Assembly: GCF_024684275.1 (NCBI RefSeq)
Contig: NZ_JAIKXF010000066.1
Span: 1 to 9,730 of the forward strand
From: Ruminococcus sp.
Lineage (GTDB): Bacteria; Bacillota_A; Clostridia; Oscillospirales; Ruminococcaceae
Length of the DNA: 9,730 bases
Direction of reading: 5' to 3'
The notes below the pieces were generated by a model. That model saw nothing but the letters and a program-made list of their open reading frames with translations, ran no database searches and was not told the origin of the DNA. Position 1 is the first letter of the stretch, and each line of letters opens with the position of its first letter. Positions 1 through 5,452 of the stretch are shown in pieces. Made by a program: the position numbers and the translations under genes.

Positions 1-121
1 CGTATTCCTCCTATGTCTAATTTAGTCCAGTTTACTCCATAGACTATTTTAGCTTATCTAATTTAGTCTATGGAGCTGCTTAGACTTTATTATACACCAG
101 ATTCCTTTTGGGAGGAATACG
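1..121. repeat. 11-bp inverted repeat bracketing an intergenic hairpin
   Basis: Seen: cgtattcctcc at 1-11 and its exact reverse complement at 111-121. Inside are a perfect 12-bp stem (35-46 with 64-75) and a near-identical direct repeat (16-29 and 57-70, 13 of 14 the same). Two readings are open. It may be a very small MITE-like element. Or, read on the minus strand, it may be the leader of a gene starting just off the left edge, since AGGAGG lies at 6-11 in good position for a start codon around position 0, and a TATAAT sits at 89-94 on that strand. The repeat could extend past the window, so its real length is unknown. Confidence 0.5.
35..75 (-). promoter_or_regulatory. perfect 12-bp stem-loop in a possible 5' leader
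   Basis: ctccatagacta at 35-46 pairs perfectly with tagtctatggag at 64-75 around a 17-nt loop. No U-tract follows on the minus strand, so it is not a typical terminator. Its position between a minus-strand TATAAT (89-94) and a minus-strand SD (6-11) would fit a structured leader. The repeated sequence (16-29, 57-70) offers a weak alternative pairing. A regulatory role is inference. Confidence 0.35.
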
Positions 122-136
122 TCCTTTATTTGACGC

Positions 137-571
137 TTACAATTCAAGCTCATCGTTCACGGCTTTCCGCGCAAATATCGTGTAGCCCAGCTTCTGATAC
201 AGGCGGATATTATCAATGCTCCTTGTGCTTGTGAATAGTTCATATCGCATATCGGGATAGCATTTCTCTATCTCAGACAGAAGCATTGTTCCATAGCCTT
301 TATGCCTGTATTCGGGGTGTACCATCAGCTTACCGATATATACTGTTCCGTCACGTTCTTGCGCCCGCACTGAGCCGATAATAGTATTATTATCATCGAC
401 CATTTTCAGTATCACTCCACTATTGAATTCTTCAACAACTTCATCGATAGTCTGCTTCAGTGGAGGAATGTCTCTGCTTCCGAATAGGTCAGCTTCGCTT
501 TGATATGCAAGATATTGAAGTTGTAATATTTCTTTCAGATTGCTGTGTTCGGCTTTCTTTATTACACACAT
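137..571 (-). CDS. GNAT family N-acetyltransferase
   Basis: Transfers an acetyl group from acetyl-CoA to an amine; the substrate cannot be told from sequence and the protein is probably cytosolic. The acetyl-CoA binding motif A is clear: KLMVHPEYRHKGYGTMLL, with the R/Q-x-x-G-x-G/A pattern at HKGYG (about residues 91-95). Motif B follows as NIRLYQKLGYTIF near the C-terminus. At about 144 residues it is a normal length for one GNAT domain. I start at the internal ATG at 571 because GAGG (578-581) lies six bases before it; the ATG at 583, four codons earlier, has no SD. It follows the HhH gene by 17 bases on the same strand, so the two are probably cotranscribed. The GNAT call is secure, the substrate unknown. 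Confidence 0.88.
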   Translation of the reverse strand: MCVIKKAEHSNLKEILQLQYLAYQSEADLFGSRDIPPLKQTIDEVVEEFNSGVILKMVDDNNTIIGSVRAQERDGTVYIGKLMVHPEYRHKGYGTMLLSEIEKCYPDMRYELFTSTRSIDNIRLYQKLGYTIFARKAVNDELEL

Positions 572-588
572 ACAAAACCTCATTTCTA

Positions 589-819
589 TTATTCGACATC
601 TAGGAATTTCTCTATAACAATCATTATCTCTTCAAGGCGCTTACCACCAATACCCTTGATCTTACTAAGCTCCATCTCAAGAGAAGGAAGATCTATTGTT
701 TTGCTCTGTTCTCCGAGCAGCTCATCCCCGTACTGGAGAATGAACTTTGTAAGCTTCTCTCGGTTCATTTTCTTGATTTTTCGGTAAGTGTCCTGATCAA
801 TGATCTCTTTATTTACCAT
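589..819 (-). CDS. small protein with C-terminal helix-hairpin-helix motif
   Basis: A 76-residue protein not recognised as a named family. Its N-terminal half is charged and helical (TYRKIKKMNREKLTKFILQY, residues 11-30). The C-terminal part reads LSKIKGIGGKRLEEI (51-65), a good helix-hairpin-helix pattern with the GxG turn, a motif that in known families binds DNA backbone without sequence specificity. I start at the ATG at 819: AAAGGAGC lies five bases upstream, whereas the longer reading from 846 has no SD. It is first in an operon with the acetyltransferase and has a strong promoter overlapped by a palindrome. A DNA- or protein-binding role is inferred from the motif only. Confidence 0.72.
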   Translation of the reverse strand: MVNKEIIDQDTYRKIKKMNREKLTKFILQYGDELLGEQSKTIDLPSLEMELSKIKGIGGKRLEEIMIVIEKFLDVE

Positions 820-848
820 ATATAGCTCCTTTGCGTTTCTTATCAACT

Positions 849-872
849 ATTATAGCATATCACTGCTATAAT
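849..872. promoter_or_regulatory. operator-like palindrome over the -10 box
   Basis: ATTATAGCA (849-857) and TGCTATAAT (864-872) form a perfect 9-bp inverted repeat with a 6-bp gap. It covers the -10 and most of the spacer of the minus-strand promoter, where a dimeric repressor would act. It also creates a second extended TATAAT on the plus strand, but I see no -35 for that one. The binding protein is unknown. Confidence 0.45.
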
Positions 873-877
873 GTAAA
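849..877 (-). promoter_or_regulatory. promoter of the HhH-GNAT operon
   Basis: On the minus strand: -35 TTTACA (872-877), 17-bp spacer, and -10 TATAAT (849-854) with a TGC extension before it. The transcript would start near 842, about 23 bases before the first ATG. Confidence 0.7.
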
Positions 878-903
878 TACGTAAAATAGCCAAATAAAGA
901 ACT

Positions 904-926
904 CAGAGCCTCCAATGGAGGCTCTG
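904..926 (-). terminator. intrinsic terminator of the dockerin gene
   Basis: A perfect 10-bp stem (CAGAGCCTCC, 904-913, with GGAGGCTCTG, 917-926) with a 3-nt loop lies ten bases past the stop codon. On the minus strand it is followed by a T-rich run (AGTTCTTTATTT). Confidence 0.82.
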
Positions 927-935
927 TTGCATTTG

Positions 936-3077
936 TTATTTCTTTTTCATATACTCTTCAACTGGCATTATTTCTTCCTTGGTGGTAGAGGTATATGCAT
1001 AGTATGAAAGGATATATGAAGCATCTACTGCGTTGACATCACCGTTGTTATCAAGATCAGCAGCCTTCTTCTGTGCTTCAGTAAAATCGCCGTTCTGATT
1101 TGTTGAGGTCATGGCATAATAGGTCAGGACGATCGAAGCGTCAACAGCATTGAGCTTTCCGTCGTCGTTTACATCACCGAGCTCATACTCAACAGGTTGT
1201 GTTGTAACCGTTGTTGTTGAGCTCGTTACAGGCTTTGTCGTTGTAGTGGCTGAAGTTGTAGAAGTCGTTGTAGGCTTCTGAGTTGTGGTTGTTGAAGTTG
1301 TAGAAGTTGTTGTTGGTATCTGAGTTGTTGTAGTTGTTGTGTTAGCAGCGGTAGTAGTTGTTATGCTCGTTGTCGTAGTCGAAGTTGCTGAAGTGGTAAT
1401 TATTGTGGTTGTTGTTGAAACCACAGGTTCATCAATAGCTTCAAACGGTATATCGTTTTCTAAAGCAAATGTGTGTGCTGTTGAGTTTTCATAGCCGCGT
1501 ATCTTGGCAACGTAGATAAATGGTTTCCCATTCTGATCACGGTTGTCAGAAGCTAAGCTCGTAACATCACAGTCAGAATTCATGACAGTGATAGTCGGGT
1601 ACGAAACTCCCTCATTTTCATAACTACAGCCGTATAATGCATTTTTTCCGATACTTGTTACATCTTTAGAGAGATAAACATTAGCAATTTTCTCATATCC
1701 TCGATTTAACCAAGGAGACACTAAATTCGCTCCAGCCATAAGTGTCTGAAAATCCTGCATTGCACCTTGACCGTTTATCGTGAGATTCATGGCTTTCTCA
1801 TCATATTCCCAAGTTAAATACTCACCGCAAGTTCCAAAGTACAGTTTAGGACACTTAAAGAATGTATCTAAAAGTGAACCGCCATCAATATGTGAAATGA
1901 AATGAACATCTGATGGCATAGATACAGTTTCCAGATTATCAAAATAGCTGAGTTGACTAATCTCAGAAATATCTTCTTTTATTATAATAGAAATAACACT
2001 TTTTCTTGTATCAGCATCAATCCATGTGTATGAGTCGTTAATTTTTCCCTCTCCAGATATCGTAAGTGTACCATTACTATCAAGATGCCAAGTAGCGTTC
2101 TCACCACACTTACCGCTGGCAACAACTGTGATTTCACCAGTCGTAGTAGTCTCAGGAGCGGTGGTTGAAGCTGTTGAAGTCGTTGTAGGCTTCTGCGTTG
2201 TAGTAGTTGTTGTTGGCTTCTGAGTTGTCGTAGTCGAAGTTGTAAAGGTCGTTGTTGTCGTAGTTTCGGTAGATATCTCCTCAATTACCTCAAACTTTCT
2301 GTTATACTTTTCTGCATAAGCCTGCGCGGTTGAACCGGCATAGCCACGTATTACACCATCATATTCAGCTTCAGTAGGTCCTGCCGTCGCATTTGATATC
2401 GTTCCCGCAAAATCCGCTATTTCGCATTCAGGATTCCAGATAGTTACAGATTCAAGATCGCTGCAGTAACTAAAAACACCCTCTTCTATAGACTTAACAG
2501 TTCCCGGTATCGAAATTTTTTTCAGTCCAGAATCAAAGAAAGTCTCGTATTCTATTGTTTCCACTTTTCTCGGAAAAGTAGTTATGCTTTCAATACCGCT
2601 TTGATAAAAAGCGCGTCTGCCAATCGATTCTACAGACTCAGGAATCGTTATACTTGTCAGACTGCCGGTGCGAAAAAAAGCACTTGAACCAATTGTTTCA
2701 AGAGTAACGGGCAAAGATACCGACTTAACATTATAGCATGATAAAAATGCAGCATCTCCTATTGCCGTAACGCCATTATATATTTCGATCCTGTTTATTT
2801 TTTCGTAATTACTGTATTTTGCTGTGATGCCCATAGGCGGATATTCGCCCTGAAAAGCCCCCTTTTTAATTTCACCCTCGCCACTGATAGCGAGTACGCC
2901 ATTGCTGTCAAGAGTATAGGTAACGTTCTCACCGCAAGTTCCACTGTCAACAATATCCGCCGCAACCGCTGTGATACCAACGGTAGGCTGATATGCCGTG
3001 ACAGCTGTTTGTGCTCCGCAAACAACAGTCAAAGACATTATAGTCGCTAACGTCTTTTTCATTAGTTCGATTTTCAT
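936..3077 (-). CDS. secreted BspA-like LRR protein with type I dockerin
   Basis: A 713-residue exported protein, probably docked onto a cell-surface or cellulosomal scaffoldin through its dockerin. In order: signal peptide (1-40, KK then a hydrophobic core, cut likely near TAVAA); a CGENVTYTLDSNGVLAISG module (48-66); BspA-type leucine-rich repeats (about 94-215, with SVSLPVTLETIGSSAF and SITIPESVESIGRRAF); a Thr-rich linker (about 270-313); a second CGEN-type module (324-343); a third (417-436) with a weaker LRR part (about 460-500); a longer Thr-rich linker (554-626); and a dockerin (631-700) with two calcium-binding loops, DVNDDGKLNAVDAS and DLDNNGDVNAVDAS. No enzyme domain is visible, so adhesion or substrate binding is more likely than catalysis. 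SD AAGGAGA (3088-3094) supports the start. A terminator follows, and the leader suggests attenuation. Confidence 0.92.
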   Translation of the reverse strand: MKIELMKKTLATIMSLTVVCGAQTAVTAYQPTVGITAVAADIVDSGTCGENVTYTLDSNGVLAISGEGEIKKGAFQGEYPPMGITAKYSNYEKINRIEIYNGVTAIGDAAFLSCYNVKSVSLPVTLETIGSSAFFRTGSLTSITIPESVESIGRRAFYQSGIESITTFPRKVETIEYETFFDSGLKKISIPGTVKSIEEGVFSYCSDLESVTIWNPECEIADFAGTISNATAGPTEAEYDGVIRGYAGSTAQAYAEKYNRKFEVIEEISTETTTTTTFTTSTTTTQKPTTTTTTQKPTTTSTASTTAPETTTTGEITVVASGKCGENATWHLDSNGTLTISGEGKINDSYTWIDADTRKSVISIIIKEDISEISQLSYFDNLETVSMPSDVHFISHIDGGSLLDTFFKCPKLYFGTCGEYLTWEYDEKAMNLTINGQGAMQDFQTLMAGANLVSPWLNRGYEKIANVYLSKDVTSIGKNALYGCSYENEGVSYPTITVMNSDCDVTSLASDNRDQNGKPFIYVAKIRGYENSTAHTFALENDIPFEAIDEPVVSTTTTIITTSATSTTTTSITTTTAANTTTTTTQIPTTTSTTSTTTTQKPTTTSTTSATTTTKPVTSSTTTVTTQPVEYELGDVNDDGKLNAVDASIVLTYYAMTSTNQNGDFTEAQKKAADLDNNGDVNAVDASYILSYYAYTSTTKEEIMPVEEYMKKK
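1200..1418 (-). repeat. low-complexity Thr-codon tract, linker 2
   Basis: Imprecise repeats of ACA/ACT/ACC codons with Ser, Gln, Lys and Pro interruptions encode residues 554-626, before the dockerin. The unit ACAACTCAGAAGCCTACAAC recurs here and in linker 1. Such O-glycosylation-type Thr linkers are usual between modules of cellulosomal proteins. The DNA repeats could recombine or slip in frame. Confidence 0.8.
2139..2264 (-). repeat. low-complexity Thr-codon tract, linker 1
   Basis: Encodes residues 272-313 between the LRR domain and the second CGEN module. It shares the TTTTQKPTTT motif, at the DNA level too, with linker 2 about 800 bases away, so recombination between the two could delete the middle modules without breaking the frame. 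Confidence 0.75.
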
Positions 3078-3100
3078 AATTAAACCATCTCCTTATTATT

Positions 3101-3143
3101 AAAAAAAGAGTATCTCACAGGACATAGTTAGTCTGAGTGATAC
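3101..3143 (-). terminator. candidate attenuator hairpin with U7 tract
   Basis: Read on the minus strand: GTATCACTCAG (3143-3133) pairs at 9 of 11 positions with CTGTGAGATAC (3120-3110) around a 12-nt loop, followed by TC and seven Ts (3107-3101). The 5' arm is the last codons of the 34-codon uORF, whose TAA (3130-3128) lies in the loop. The dockerin gene SD comes just after the T-run. A ribosome ending the uORF would cover the 5' arm and should prevent the hairpin. The stem has two mismatches, so termination would be partial. Confidence 0.5.
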
Positions 3144-3232
3144 GCTGTTTTACCAAATGAAATTGTCGACTGGGCGCAAGTATACTTTTTGCAGAATATA
3201 TATGTATTAACTAAATATTCTGCTGCTCCCAT
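3128..3232 (-). CDS. 34-residue leader ORF upstream of the dockerin gene
   Basis: ATG at 3232 with a very strong SD (AGGGGGAG, 3239-3246, six bases before the ATG), ending at TAA 3128-3130. The predicted peptide begins MGAAEYLVNTYIFCKKYT and ends TAYHSD; it has two Cys, no signal peptide and no run of one amino acid, and I know no family for it. It lies between a strong promoter (3266-3294) and the attenuator-like hairpin formed by its own last codons, 50 bases before the dockerin gene. I infer a cis-acting leader peptide. It could instead be a short independent protein, or a ribosome binding site with no real product. Confidence 0.45.
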   Translation of the reverse strand: MGAAEYLVNTYIFCKKYTCAQSTISFGKTAYHSD

Positions 3233-3265
3233 GGTCAACTCCCCCTAAAAATTAATAATATAGTT

Positions 3266-3294
3266 ATTGTATCATATATGTGTGCAAATGTCAA
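3266..3294 (-). promoter_or_regulatory. strong promoter for leader ORF and dockerin gene
   Basis: Minus strand: -35 TTGACA (3289-3294, perfect), 17-bp spacer, -10 TACAAT (3266-3271, 5 of 6). Transcription would start near 3259, giving a leader of about 180 nt before the dockerin ATG. I saw no other gene between here and the terminator at 3383-3399. Confidence 0.72.
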
Positions 3295-3382
3295 TCGCCA
3301 CAAACGTATTTTGTTGAATATGCATAAACAACATGCATGATTCTTATATTGACACCTGCGCAATTTAAGTTAAATAGAAACA

Positions 3383-3399
3383 GGCGGCTTATAGCCGCC
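3383..3399 (-). terminator. terminator downstream of the SRAP remnant
   Basis: GGCGGCT (3383-3389) pairs with AGCCGCC (3393-3399) around a 3-nt loop. On the minus strand it is followed by TGTTTCTATTTAACTT. It sits 16 bases after the stop of the broken SRAP reading frame and probably belonged to the intact gene. Confidence 0.65.
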
Positions 3400-3414
3400 A
3401 TCAAAGATTTTTTC

Positions 3415-3657
3415 TTACATTGTAATGAATTCAGTTGGCGATCTGTGGTACTCTACAGCCTTCTCAAATACCATATTGGTCAGTGCTTTCTCAACTATAG
3501 CGCTGGGATCTCCATTCGGGCGTATCCATTCCTTCACATCCTCTTTATCCAGTATCAGAGGCATACGGTCGTGTATGTCTCCTACAGTGCCTGCCGCTTC
3601 TCGCGTAAGTATTGAGAACACAGGCACCTGCATATCACAATGCTCCTCATAACGATA
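3415..3657 (-). pseudogene. C-terminal remnant of an SRAP (YedK/HMCES-like) gene
   Basis: The intact family binds abasic sites in single-stranded DNA and forms a thiazolidine crosslink through an N-terminal Cys2. Here only the C-terminal third remains: VPVFSILTREAAG, then IHDRMPLIL with the conserved His of the H-D-R-M-P motif. SRAP-like sequence can be read in frame upstream of the ATG at 3633 (YRYEEHCD), back to an in-frame TAG at 3658-3660. The Cys2 domain is absent, so the crosslinking chemistry is lost. The ATG at 3633 has a purine-rich sequence before it, but this is just the Glu-Glu codons of the old gene. It lies at the junction between host-like genes and the repressor-integrase module, so the break could mark an old insertion or deletion. 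Confidence 0.75.
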
Positions 3658-3696
3658 CTATGATTATATAGCAACAAATAATAATTCTACCAGACT

Positions 3697-3780
3697 AACC
3701 GACTACATGAAGAAAAATTAGAATATATTTCCCTCGGGACGTTATGCCCCAATTTTCTATTTATAATGAGAAACCGACTA
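3697..3780. repeat. 9-bp direct repeats below the repressor gene
   Basis: aaccgacta occurs at 3697-3705 and 3772-3780, 75 bp apart. Its CGACTA core is the half-site of the palindrome over the repressor promoter (4035-4054), so these may be extra binding sites. Between them is AT-rich sequence with only a weak, unconvincing hairpin (around GGG...CCC). I see no gene in 3658-3790. Confidence 0.35.
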
Positions 3781-3790
3781 ATGTTAGCTT

Positions 3791-4003
3791 TTAATAGCCT
3801 TCATCAGTCGGTTCGTATTTTATTATATCTTCAACGCTGCAGTTGAGTATTTTGCATAAGTCGTCTATCAGCTGAGTAGTAACGCCTTGATCATGACGAA
3901 GACGGTGTATGGTACTGCTGCTGATATTATATTTATTGATAAGCGTATATGTAGATACGCCTTTTTTCTTCATAGTTTCCCATAATGGCTTGTAAGTTAT
4001 CAT
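3791..4003 (-). CDS. small Cro/CI (XRE) family repressor
   Basis: A 70-residue helix-turn-helix protein: MITYKPLWETMKKKGVSTYT, then recognition-helix region NISSSTIHRLRHDQG (26-40), then the LIDDLCKILNCSVEDII tail (45-61) typical of compact YozG-like XRE regulators. I start at the ATG at 4003. The family begins with ITYKPLW here, and the earlier Met codons (4048, 4021) fall inside the promoter, the ATG at 4021 being part of the -10 box. The leader is then very short, with only GGTGAT as SD. It is transcribed away from the integrase, and its promoter overlaps a GACTA/TAGTC palindrome, as expected for a repressor controlling itself and the plus-strand promoter. No oligomerisation or protease domain is present. 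Confidence 0.82.
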   Translation of the reverse strand: MITYKPLWETMKKKGVSTYTLINKYNISSSTIHRLRHDQGVTTQLIDDLCKILNCSVEDIIKYEPTDEGY

Positions 4004-4019
4004 AATTATCACCAATTTC

Positions 4020-4048
4020 ATTATAGAGCATACTCGACTACTTGACAA
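4020..4048 (-). promoter_or_regulatory. repressor gene promoter
   Basis: Minus strand: -35 TTGTCA (4043-4048), 17-bp spacer, -10 TATAAT (4020-4025). The start would be near 4013, leaving about ten bases before the ATG at 4003. Confidence 0.65.
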
Positions 4049-4082
4049 TAGTCGTATATCTGACTATAATAATATATAGTCA
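4035..4082. promoter_or_regulatory. two palindromic operators over the divergent promoters
   Basis: Operator 1: CGACTA (4035-4040), 8-bp gap, TAGTCG (4049-4054), over both -35 boxes. Operator 2: TGACTATA (4061-4068), 6-bp gap, TATAGTCA (4075-4082), over the -10 and start of the plus-strand promoter. Both share GACTA/TAGTC half-sites, and their centres are 27 bp apart. The likely ligand is the 3791-4003 repressor (inference). Confidence 0.6.
4042..4070 (+). promoter_or_regulatory. fully consensus promoter facing the integrase
   Basis: TTGACA (4042-4047), 17-bp spacer, TATAAT (4065-4070): perfect sigma-A consensus. Its -35 overlaps the -35 of the repressor promoter by five bases on the other strand. 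Such a strong promoter would need repression, which the flanking palindromes suggest. Confidence 0.75.
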
Positions 4083-4148
4083 CAATTATGATTATAATAG
4101 TGTCGCTTAAAATAAGAAAGCCGCAAATTTCTCGAATTTGCGACTTCT
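4077..4148 (+). ncRNA. possible short leader or small RNA ending in a hairpin
   Basis: A transcript from the consensus promoter (start near 4077) would soon meet a hairpin: CGCAAATT (4122-4129) with AATTTGCG (4135-4142), 5-nt loop, extended by GAA/TTC. On the plus strand it is followed only by ACTTCTATTCT; the minus-strand reading has a better T-run (CTTTCTTATTTT), so it may stop transcription both ways. Bases 4121-4135 are perfectly complementary to 5501-5515 in the AAA+ gene leader. An open 25-codon frame at 4088-4165 has no SD and I do not call it. Whether RNA ends here or continues into the integrase cannot be told. Confidence 0.35.
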
Positions 4149-4330
4149 ATTCTATGATGTAATTATAACATAAATATTTAATGATATTGAGAACATTTTA
4201 TGAACAATATACATTAAAATGAGTTTTTTGTAGTTTTATACAATCAGAATACATACGTATTGTAGATTTTGCAGTATGAAAAGAGTTTATAATCCGTCAA
4301 TTTGATGGTCAATTATACTGGAGGGAGAAT
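4149..4330 (+). promoter_or_regulatory. integrase upstream region
   Basis: AT-rich with no gene visible. A perfect -10 TATAAT is at 4288-4293 but has no good -35 at 17 bp. A second weak candidate is TTGAGA (4187-4192) with TACATT (4210-4215). GTCAATT is repeated at 4296-4302 and 4309-4315, just before the integrase SD (GGAGGGA, 4320-4326), and could be a protein-binding site. Confidence 0.3.
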
Positions 4331-5419
4331 ATGCCGAGAAAAGGTGAAAACATATACAAGCGCCGTGATGGGCGCTGGGAAGGAAGATATAAAACAGGAT
4401 ATAACGAGCATGGCAAGGCGAAGTATCATTCCGTGTACGGTCACAGCTACACAGAAGTCAAGGAGAAGTTACTGCCTATGAAGGCTGCTCCTGCTGCTAT
4501 AGCAGCAGCTTCATGTAATATGACGGTAAAAGAGCTTTTTGATGAGTGGCTTGCGGCAGTAAAGCTGCGTGTTAAGTCTTCAACGTATGCTAATTATACT
4601 ATGAAGGTCAAGAAGCATATCCTACCTGCATTCGGCGGACTTCGATATGACGTACTGACGGTTCAAATGATTCACTCATTTATTGATAATAAGCTGAATG
4701 AAGGACTTTCTCCAAAATATGTTTCCGATGTTATTGTTGTTTTCAAGGCTATGGCGAAATACACCTCAAAAGTACACGGATATCGCAATATCCTCGCAGA
4801 TGTCGTTATGCCTAAATATATCAAAGAAGAGAAGCCTCTGCTTACACTTATACAGCAACGGATTCTGTGCAAGTATCTTTTTTCTAACTTGACCCCAACG
4901 ACATTGTGCCTATTATTGAGCTATTACACTGGACTTCGTGTTGGCGAAGTTTGCGGTATGATGTGGGACGATATTGATTTTGAAAAAGAAGTCCTTACTG
5001 TCAGGAGAACAGTTCAGCGTATAAACAACGGATCAAGTGGTACGCAGCTTATAATTGATACACCTAAAAGTCGCTCATCGCAGCGGACAATTCCAATACC
5101 AACATTTTTAATGAAATTGCTGCGGGAATCCCGCAGCAATAATAATCATTATATTTTATCGAATTCCGAAAGGATAATAGAGCCTCGTACATTGCAGCGC
5201 CGATTCCAGACAATACTGAAAAAAGCAGGATTACCGTCAGTGAACTATCACTGCCTTCGCCATATGTTTGCTACCAATAGCCTACAGGCAGGCTTTGATG
5301 TCAAAACTTTGTCTGAAATATTAGGACATTCAAGCGTAGAAACAACGTTAAATCGCTATGTACACAGCTCTATGGAGCGCAAGAGAGCTTGTATGGAGCT
5401 TATAAAAATAACTGCATAA
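4331..5419 (+). CDS. tyrosine recombinase (integrase)
   Basis: Catalyses site-specific strand exchange, probably for integration and excision of the element. The 362 residues divide into an N-terminal arm-binding domain (4-46, GENIYKRRDGRWEGRYKTG, AP2-like as in ICE and phage integrases), an Ala-rich linker (51-61), a SAM-like core-binding domain (about 64-160), and the catalytic domain (about 170-350). All six catalytic residues are visible: R203 (TGLRVGE), K246 (TPKSRS), H307 and R310 (HCLR), H333 (GHSS) and the nucleophile Y343 (RYVH). Length and motifs are normal, so it should be active. The strong SD GGAGGGA fixes the start. No excisionase was found nearby, and no direct-repeat att pair can be identified within the window. 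Confidence 0.93.
   Translation: MPRKGENIYKRRDGRWEGRYKTGYNEHGKAKYHSVYGHSYTEVKEKLLPMKAAPAAIAAASCNMTVKELFDEWLAAVKLRVKSSTYANYTMKVKKHILPAFGGLRYDVLTVQMIHSFIDNKLNEGLSPKYVSDVIVVFKAMAKYTSKVHGYRNILADVVMPKYIKEEKPLLTLIQQRILCKYLFSNLTPTTLCLLLSYYTGLRVGEVCGMMWDDIDFEKEVLTVRRTVQRINNGSSGTQLIIDTPKSRSSQRTIPIPTFLMKLLRESRSNNNHYILSNSERIIEPRTLQRRFQTILKKAGLPSVNYHCLRHMFATNSLQAGFDVKTLSEILGHSSVETTLNRYVHSSMERKRACMELIKITA
4491..4508. repeat. 18-bp perfect palindrome in the integrase linker
   Basis: CTGCTGCTA joined to TAGCAGCAG with no gap. It encodes the Ala-rich linker between the arm-binding and core-binding domains, so codon repetition may explain it. Confidence 0.5.
5116..5140. repeat. 25-nt perfect hairpin inside the integrase ORF
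   Basis: ATTGCTGCGGG (5116-5126) pairs with CCCGCAGCAAT (5130-5140) around an AAT loop. The next bases are AATAATCATTATATTTTATC. It encodes residues 263-270, between two catalytic motifs, and GC-richness stands out locally. It could slow or prematurely end transcription, or be a captured REP-like unit. Confidence 0.6.
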
Positions 5420-5425
5420 ATATCT

Positions 5426-5452
5426 TTGACCGTCATTATCGCCGTCTATAAT
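5426..5452 (+). promoter_or_regulatory. candidate promoter for the AAA+ operon
   Basis: TTGACC (5426-5431) and TATAAT (5447-5452), both close to consensus, but with a short 15-bp spacer. The start near 5459 would give a leader of about 130 nt holding the 15-mer at 5501-5515. The surrounding region also has TGACCG/CGGTCA (5427-5432, 5473-5478) and GTGGTA/TACCAC (5463-5468, 5488-5493) inverted repeats. No clear terminator separates it from the integrase, so readthrough is also possible. Confidence 0.38.

Noticed and set aside
545..787. 80-codon plus-strand frame over the HhH and GNAT genes
   Set aside because: Antisense to two well-supported genes, with Ser/Ile-rich low-complexity protein and no SD.
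1200..1418. Possible CRISPR-like array from regular short repeats
   Set aside because: The repeats are coding, irregular in length and in frame with the Thr linker; there are no spacers and no cas genes.
2026..2223. Plus-strand frame rich in Val over the Thr-codon tract
   Set aside because: Antisense shadow of the Thr linker, without SD or promoter.
1982..2284. 100-codon minus-strand frame rich in Leu, Gln and Arg
   Set aside because: It is another frame of the dockerin protein gene over its Thr-codon repeat; the odd composition comes from that repeat, and there is no SD.
3415..3633. SRAP fragment as a functional 72-residue gene with its own SD
   Set aside because: The apparent SD is made by Glu codons of the old frame, SRAP-like sequence continues upstream of the ATG, and the catalytic Cys2 region is missing.
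3337..3652. Plus-strand frames at 3337-3615 and 3425-3652
   Set aside because: Both are antisense to the SRAP remnant and terminator, with no SD.
3711..3760. Weak hairpin below the repressor gene as a terminator
   Set aside because: Only three or four G-C pairs around GGG...CCC with unequal arms; not enough to call.
4088..4165. 25-codon ORF after the consensus plus-strand promoter
   Set aside because: No SD, and it runs through the hairpin with no recognisable protein character.
4672..4892. Short frames on both strands inside the integrase gene
   Set aside because: They overlap an integrase with all catalytic residues in place and lack start signals.
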